DNA of 6,621 nt from Acidobacteriota bacterium. Lineage in GTDB: Bacteria > Acidobacteriota > Vicinamibacteria > Marinacidobacterales > SMYC01. The stretch spans positions 1 through 6,621 of the forward strand of contig JAJCXL010000464.1 in the NCBI GenBank assembly GCA_029263435.1, given 5' to 3'. Below, piece by piece: positions 3,558 to 6,621 of this stretch (positions are counted from its first letter, which is position 1; each line of letters starts with the position of its first letter). A model generated the notes under the pieces. The model was given only the letters and a program-made list of their open reading frames with translations, was not told where the DNA came from and made no database searches. The position numbers and the translations under genes were made by a program.

Positions 3558-6098
3558 ATGGCAGGCGCCGCCTGCTTCCGTTACCCGGAGTCGCAATTGG
3601 ACCTACGCCAGGGACCCATCGGGGTTCGTGCCTTCGCCTACACCATCATCTTGGCCGGTGCCGTGGCTCTGGTCTGGGCGATCGTGGCCGTTGGCGATTT
3701 GCTCTCGTCGCTCCCGACGGCAGAGGTCCTCACCCTTACGGCGGTTGTCGTCGTCGCGTGCTCGAGCGCACGCTGGGTCGTCAAGGTTCCCCGGACGGAC
3801 AACTACATGGCGGTCGCCGACTCGCTGATGCTCGGCGTGACCATGATCTACGGCCTCGCTGCCGGTGTGCTCGCGAACGGCCTGTTTTATCTGGTGAGCT
3901 ACTGGTTCGCCACTCGCAAGGAGACGGTGGACGGCCGCGTTCCGGCCTGGAACGACCTCCAGGCAGCGTTCAACATGGGCGCCGGTGCGGTCTATGCCGT
4001 CTGCTTCGGGGCCGTCTTTTTCGCCTTCGTGCCAGAAGGCGAAGTCGGTGCGAATCAGCTCATCCTCCCGACGTTCATGATGGCGGTGACCTATTTCCTC
4101 GTGAACAGCCTCTCGACTGGCGCCGTTCAAACGCTCGCGGGCCGCGGCAGCCTGGTCCGGCTGTGGCTGCGCAACTTGCCGTTGGTTCCTCTCTATTTCT
4201 TCGCCTCCGCGGGCGGTGCCGGGCTCATCTATCTTCTGTACACGGTCGCGGGGCCGTCGTCCTTTCTGCTCGCGCTTCCGATTCTCGTCGTCGCCTACTA
4301 CGCCCACCTCTTTTTCCATGAAAAGTTCGAGCAACTCTCCCGAGTCCATGAGCAAACGCTCGAGGCGTTCGCCTTTTGCGTCGACGCCATGGAGCTTCAC
4401 ACGGACTTCAAGCATCACACCCATACGCACATCCAGCGCACTCGGGTTCTCACTCTAGGGCTCGCCCGCGCAATCGGCGTCGACGAGCGCACTTACATCG
4501 GCTTGGGATACGCCTCGGTGCTCCACGATGTGGGTAAGATCTCCATCCCCTCCTACATCCTGCACAAGCCGACACGCTTGACCGAGCGTGAGTTCCAAAA
4601 AATGAGCACGCATCCCGCGGTTGGTGCGCAAATCCTGGCTTCCATAGAGTTCCCGTTCCCCGTCGTGGATATCGTGAGACACCATCATGAGAACTGGGAC
4701 GGCTCCGGCTACCCGGACGGGCTAGAGGGAGACGCGATCCCTCTCGGCTCGCGCATTCTGGCAGTGGCGGATTGTTTCGAGGCTCTGACGGCAAGGCGCG
4801 TCTACCGGGAATCTCTCGATCGGACCACCGCTCTCGAGATCATGGAACAAGAGCGGGCCCGGTTCGACCCCTTCGTCTATGAGACGTTTCTCGCTTCGAT
4901 AGATGTCTTGGAGCAGGAGCTCCGATCGCTCGAGCTTCGCTCGCTCGCCGACCCGAAAGAACATCGTGACGGCCGCCGGGCGCCTGACATCGTGGGGGCG
5001 CCGAAGTCTTCCACGCTCAGTAGCTCCATCTCCGAACCGCAGCAAGAAATATTTACCCTGTTCGAGATTCTCCAAAATATTGGAACCTCGCTATCGCGGA
5101 CGGATACCTTGACGATCCTCGCTTCGAAGCTGGAGAAGATCGTGCCGTTCACGACGCTCGTGATCTACTTGACCGAAGAGGGAACCGAGGAGCTCAAACC
5201 GGCCCACATTGCGGGCGAGAACAAAGAAGCCTTCGCCACTCTCTCCATCGATCTGGGTACCCGTCTCTCGGGTTGGGTCGCGGTCAACGATCGGTTTCTC
5301 TACAACGTCCATCCGGGACCGGACACCATGGCGCTACCGGTGGATATCAAGAGCCAATATCGCAACGCCTTGATCGCCCCGCTCGTCCATGAGGATCGTC
5401 CATTGGGAGCGCTCGCGCTCTATGTCGCGGGCGACGAGCGCTACACCGATAACCATATCCGCCTCATGGAGATCGTCTCCAACCGGGCCTCCATCGCTTT
5501 GTTCAACGCGACCCGGTTTGAAGAGACGCAGGAGGACGCGTTCACGGATCGTCTGACGGGCCTGCCGAACTCGCGATTCTTGTACATCTTCTTCGAGCAG
5601 ACGCTTTCCGAAGCAAAGCGATACGGTGAGCCGCTCACGCTCATCGAGGTCGATCTGGATGACTTCAAGGGGGTCAACGATCGCTATGGGCATCACGCCG
5701 GCGACCGATTTCTCAAGGAAGTCGGAAGAATTCTCAAAGACCACATGAGAGACTCGGACGTCTTGGTGCGTTACGCAGGCGACGAGTTCATCGCTATTCT
5801 TCCAAAAACGGATTACGAACAGGCTCGGCAATTTTCTTACCGGCTTCAAGACGCGGTGGACACGACGAATCTCGATGTCGGCATCGGCACGATGCTCACG
5901 GTTGGCGTTTCACTCGGCCTGGCGTCTTATCCTTCCGCCGGGCAGGATCTGGAGTCTCTGTTGATGGCGGCCGACAAGAACATGTACGAAGACAAAGCTC
6001 GACGCAAAGGCCGAAAACGAGATTCGCAGGCGACGGATAGCTACCAGCCGAGCTTGTTCGAGTCGGAAGGCATCCAGAACCAGCGCGGGCCCACTTGA
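3558..6098 (+). CDS. Membrane-bound HD-GYP / GAF / GGDEF cyclic-di-GMP enzyme
   Basis: An 846-residue protein (from ATG) with c-di-GMP phosphodiesterase and diguanylate cyclase domains. Residues about 24-255 form roughly seven membrane segments, a probable sensor of MASE-like type that I cannot name. HD-GYP, about 275-425: H289/H291, H323-D324 (LHDVGK), H352, HHHE 375-378, GSGYP 382-386 and D405 preserve the metal-binding and signature residues. GAF, about 505-655. GGDEF, about 660-815: DRLTGLPNSRF, DLDDFKGVNDRYG and signature AGDEF at 740-744, an active-type variant. RDSD at 731-734, five residues before it, is the product-inhibition I-site. Both activities therefore look possible. A TGA directly precedes ATG 3558, which has no Shine-Dalgarno; TTG at 3597 (codon 14) has GGAG six bases upstream and may be the true start, giving 833 residues. 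A terminator-like element precedes the gene and a strong terminator follows. The ligands of the membrane and GAF domains are unknown. Confidence 0.95.
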   Translation: MAGAACFRYPESQLDLRQGPIGVRAFAYTIILAGAVALVWAIVAVGDLLSSLPTAEVLTLTAVVVVACSSARWVVKVPRTDNYMAVADSLMLGVTMIYGLAAGVLANGLFYLVSYWFATRKETVDGRVPAWNDLQAAFNMGAGAVYAVCFGAVFFAFVPEGEVGANQLILPTFMMAVTYFLVNSLSTGAVQTLAGRGSLVRLWLRNLPLVPLYFFASAGGAGLIYLLYTVAGPSSFLLALPILVVAYYAHLFFHEKFEQLSRVHEQTLEAFAFCVDAMELHTDFKHHTHTHIQRTRVLTLGLARAIGVDERTYIGLGYASVLHDVGKISIPSYILHKPTRLTEREFQKMSTHPAVGAQILASIEFPFPVVDIVRHHHENWDGSGYPDGLEGDAIPLGSRILAVADCFEALTARRVYRESLDRTTALEIMEQERARFDPFVYETFLASIDVLEQELRSLELRSLADPKEHRDGRRAPDIVGAPKSSTLSSSISEPQQEIFTLFEILQNIGTSLSRTDTLTILASKLEKIVPFTTLVIYLTEEGTEELKPAHIAGENKEAFATLSIDLGTRLSGWVAVNDRFLYNVHPGPDTMALPVDIKSQYRNALIAPLVHEDRPLGALALYVAGDERYTDNHIRLMEIVSNRASIALFNATRFEETQEDAFTDRLTGLPNSRFLYIFFEQTLSEAKRYGEPLTLIEVDLDDFKGVNDRYGHHAGDRFLKEVGRILKDHMRDSDVLVRYAGDEFIAILPKTDYEQARQFSYRLQDAVDTTNLDVGIGTMLTVGVSLGLASYPSAGQDLESLLMAADKNMYEDKARRKGRKRDSQATDSYQPSLFESEGIQNQRGPT

Positions 6099-6147
6099 CG
6101 CCCCCGCGCGACGACGAATGCCGTGACGCGCAGCGGAGGGTTCGTTC

Positions 6148-6621
6148 TCAGCCCGTGGCGGGCTTTTTGAGCTGGGCCGCGATCTCATCGCGTTTCTGAG
6201 CGTCTTCCGAGCGAGGCTCGAAACATCGTCGACACCGTGCCTCGTAGGCACCGGCGCCCCCGACGACCACCCGATCCTTCGACGCCACCAGTCGCTGGGT
6301 TTGATTGGCCGGGCTTCCGCACCTCATGCAGATGGCAAGGGTTTTCGTGATGTACTCGGCTACCGCGAGCAATTGGGGCATCGGCTCGAACGGATTTCCC
6401 ATGAAATCGGTATCGAGACCGGCGATGATGACCCGCTTGCCCATGTTCGCCATTTGGTTGCAAACGGCGACCAGGGTGATGTCGAAGAATTGGCCTTCAT
6501 CGATGCCCACGACCTCGGTGCGGTCATCCAATTTGTCCAAGATCTCCGAAGCGTTCTCGACCAAATCGGCGTCGATTCGCATGTCGCTATGGGACACGAT
6601 GTGCTCGCGACTATAGCGCTT
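6148..6621 (-). CDS. tdk: Thymidine kinase, type II, lacking the N-terminus (cut by window edge)
   Basis: Thymidine kinase phosphorylates thymidine with ATP in the cytoplasmic nucleotide salvage pathway. The visible 157 residues begin KRYSREHIVSHS, matching the family's DxRYxxxxIVSH segment, so about 30 residues with the P-loop (GPMFSGKS-type) lie beyond the right edge. DEGQFF (visible residues 41-46) carries the catalytic Glu; GKRVIIAGLDTDF is the following core strand; CMRC and CRRC (Cys 98, 101, 130, 133 of the fragment) are the zinc-binding pairs; VVVGGAGAYEARC is the thymidine-binding lasso region. An internal GTG at 6597 is not the real start because the homology continues upstream of it without a stop. 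It is convergent with the c-di-GMP gene, 49 bases apart, and its last codons (KKPATG) form part of that gene's terminator. Confidence 0.95.
   Translation of the reverse strand, partial: KRYSREHIVSHSDMRIDADLVENASEILDKLDDRTEVVGIDEGQFFDITLVAVCNQMANMGKRVIIAGLDTDFMGNPFEPMPQLLAVAEYITKTLAICMRCGSPANQTQRLVASKDRVVVGGAGAYEARCRRCFEPRSEDAQKRDEIAAQLKKPATG
6150..6168 (+). terminator. Intrinsic terminator of the HD-GYP/GGDEF gene
   Basis: AGCCCG (6150-6155) pairs perfectly with CGGGCT (6159-6164) around a TGG loop and is followed at once by T (five T in all at 6164-6168). It stands about 50 bases after the stop codon at 6098 and lies inside the last codons of the convergent tdk gene. The opposite strand has no T run after the stem, so it works for the plus strand only. 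Confidence 0.82.

Noticed and set aside
3554..4321. Plus-strand frame of about 255 codons overlapping the start of the c-di-GMP gene
   Set aside because: Arg- and Gly-rich shadow frame of a gene with clear membrane and catalytic domains.
1..6621. CRISPR arrays, tRNA or rRNA genes, insertion sequences
   Set aside because: I saw no regularly spaced repeats, no cloverleaf or rRNA sequence, and no transposase or terminal inverted repeats.

Overview
The window looks like chromosomal DNA from a moderately GC-rich Gram-negative bacterium, most likely a deltaproteobacterial or myxobacterial relative. This rests on protein families and gene order only: a ccsA/hemX-type gene translationally joined to hemA, a family 5 solute-binding lipoprotein, a large HD-GYP/GGDEF protein and a type II thymidine kinase. 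No taxonomic marker is present. TGA is used as a normal stop by several genes here, so the standard bacterial code applies.

Layout. (1) Positions 1-972, minus strand: a complete CcsA/HemX-family membrane protein, followed after one base by the first 48 codons of glutamyl-tRNA reductase (hemA), cut by the left edge. (2) 973-1096: a short divergent control region. (3) 1097-2806, plus strand: a peptide/nickel-type (family 5) ABC solute-binding lipoprotein interrupted in frame by a single TGA at 2309-2311; homology and reading frame continue undisturbed to 2806. (4) 2807-3557: about 750 bases without a conventional gene, but not featureless. It holds a 7-codon ORF behind a near-perfect Shine-Dalgarno, a sharply AT-rich promoter-like stretch, a 31-residue very acidic peptide gene with a good ribosome binding site, and then about 170 bases of hairpin-forming sequence ending in a terminator-like stem with eight T. 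(5) 3558-6098, plus strand: a multi-pass membrane protein with HD-GYP, GAF and GGDEF domains, with c-di-GMP-degrading and c-di-GMP-making active sites that both look intact. (6) 6148-6621, minus strand: thymidine kinase (tdk), cut by the right edge. The terminator of the c-di-GMP gene lies inside the 3' end of tdk.

How the parts fit. The hemA/ccsA pair belongs to tetrapyrrole supply and cytochrome c maturation. tdk is a nucleotide salvage gene convergent with the c-di-GMP gene. The most interesting stretch is 3110-3600: a tiny acidic peptide gene and a structured, terminator-ending RNA segment just ahead of a membrane-bound c-di-GMP enzyme. A functional link between peptide, RNA and enzyme is my inference from position only. 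The second notable point is the clean in-frame TGA in the solute-binding protein gene.
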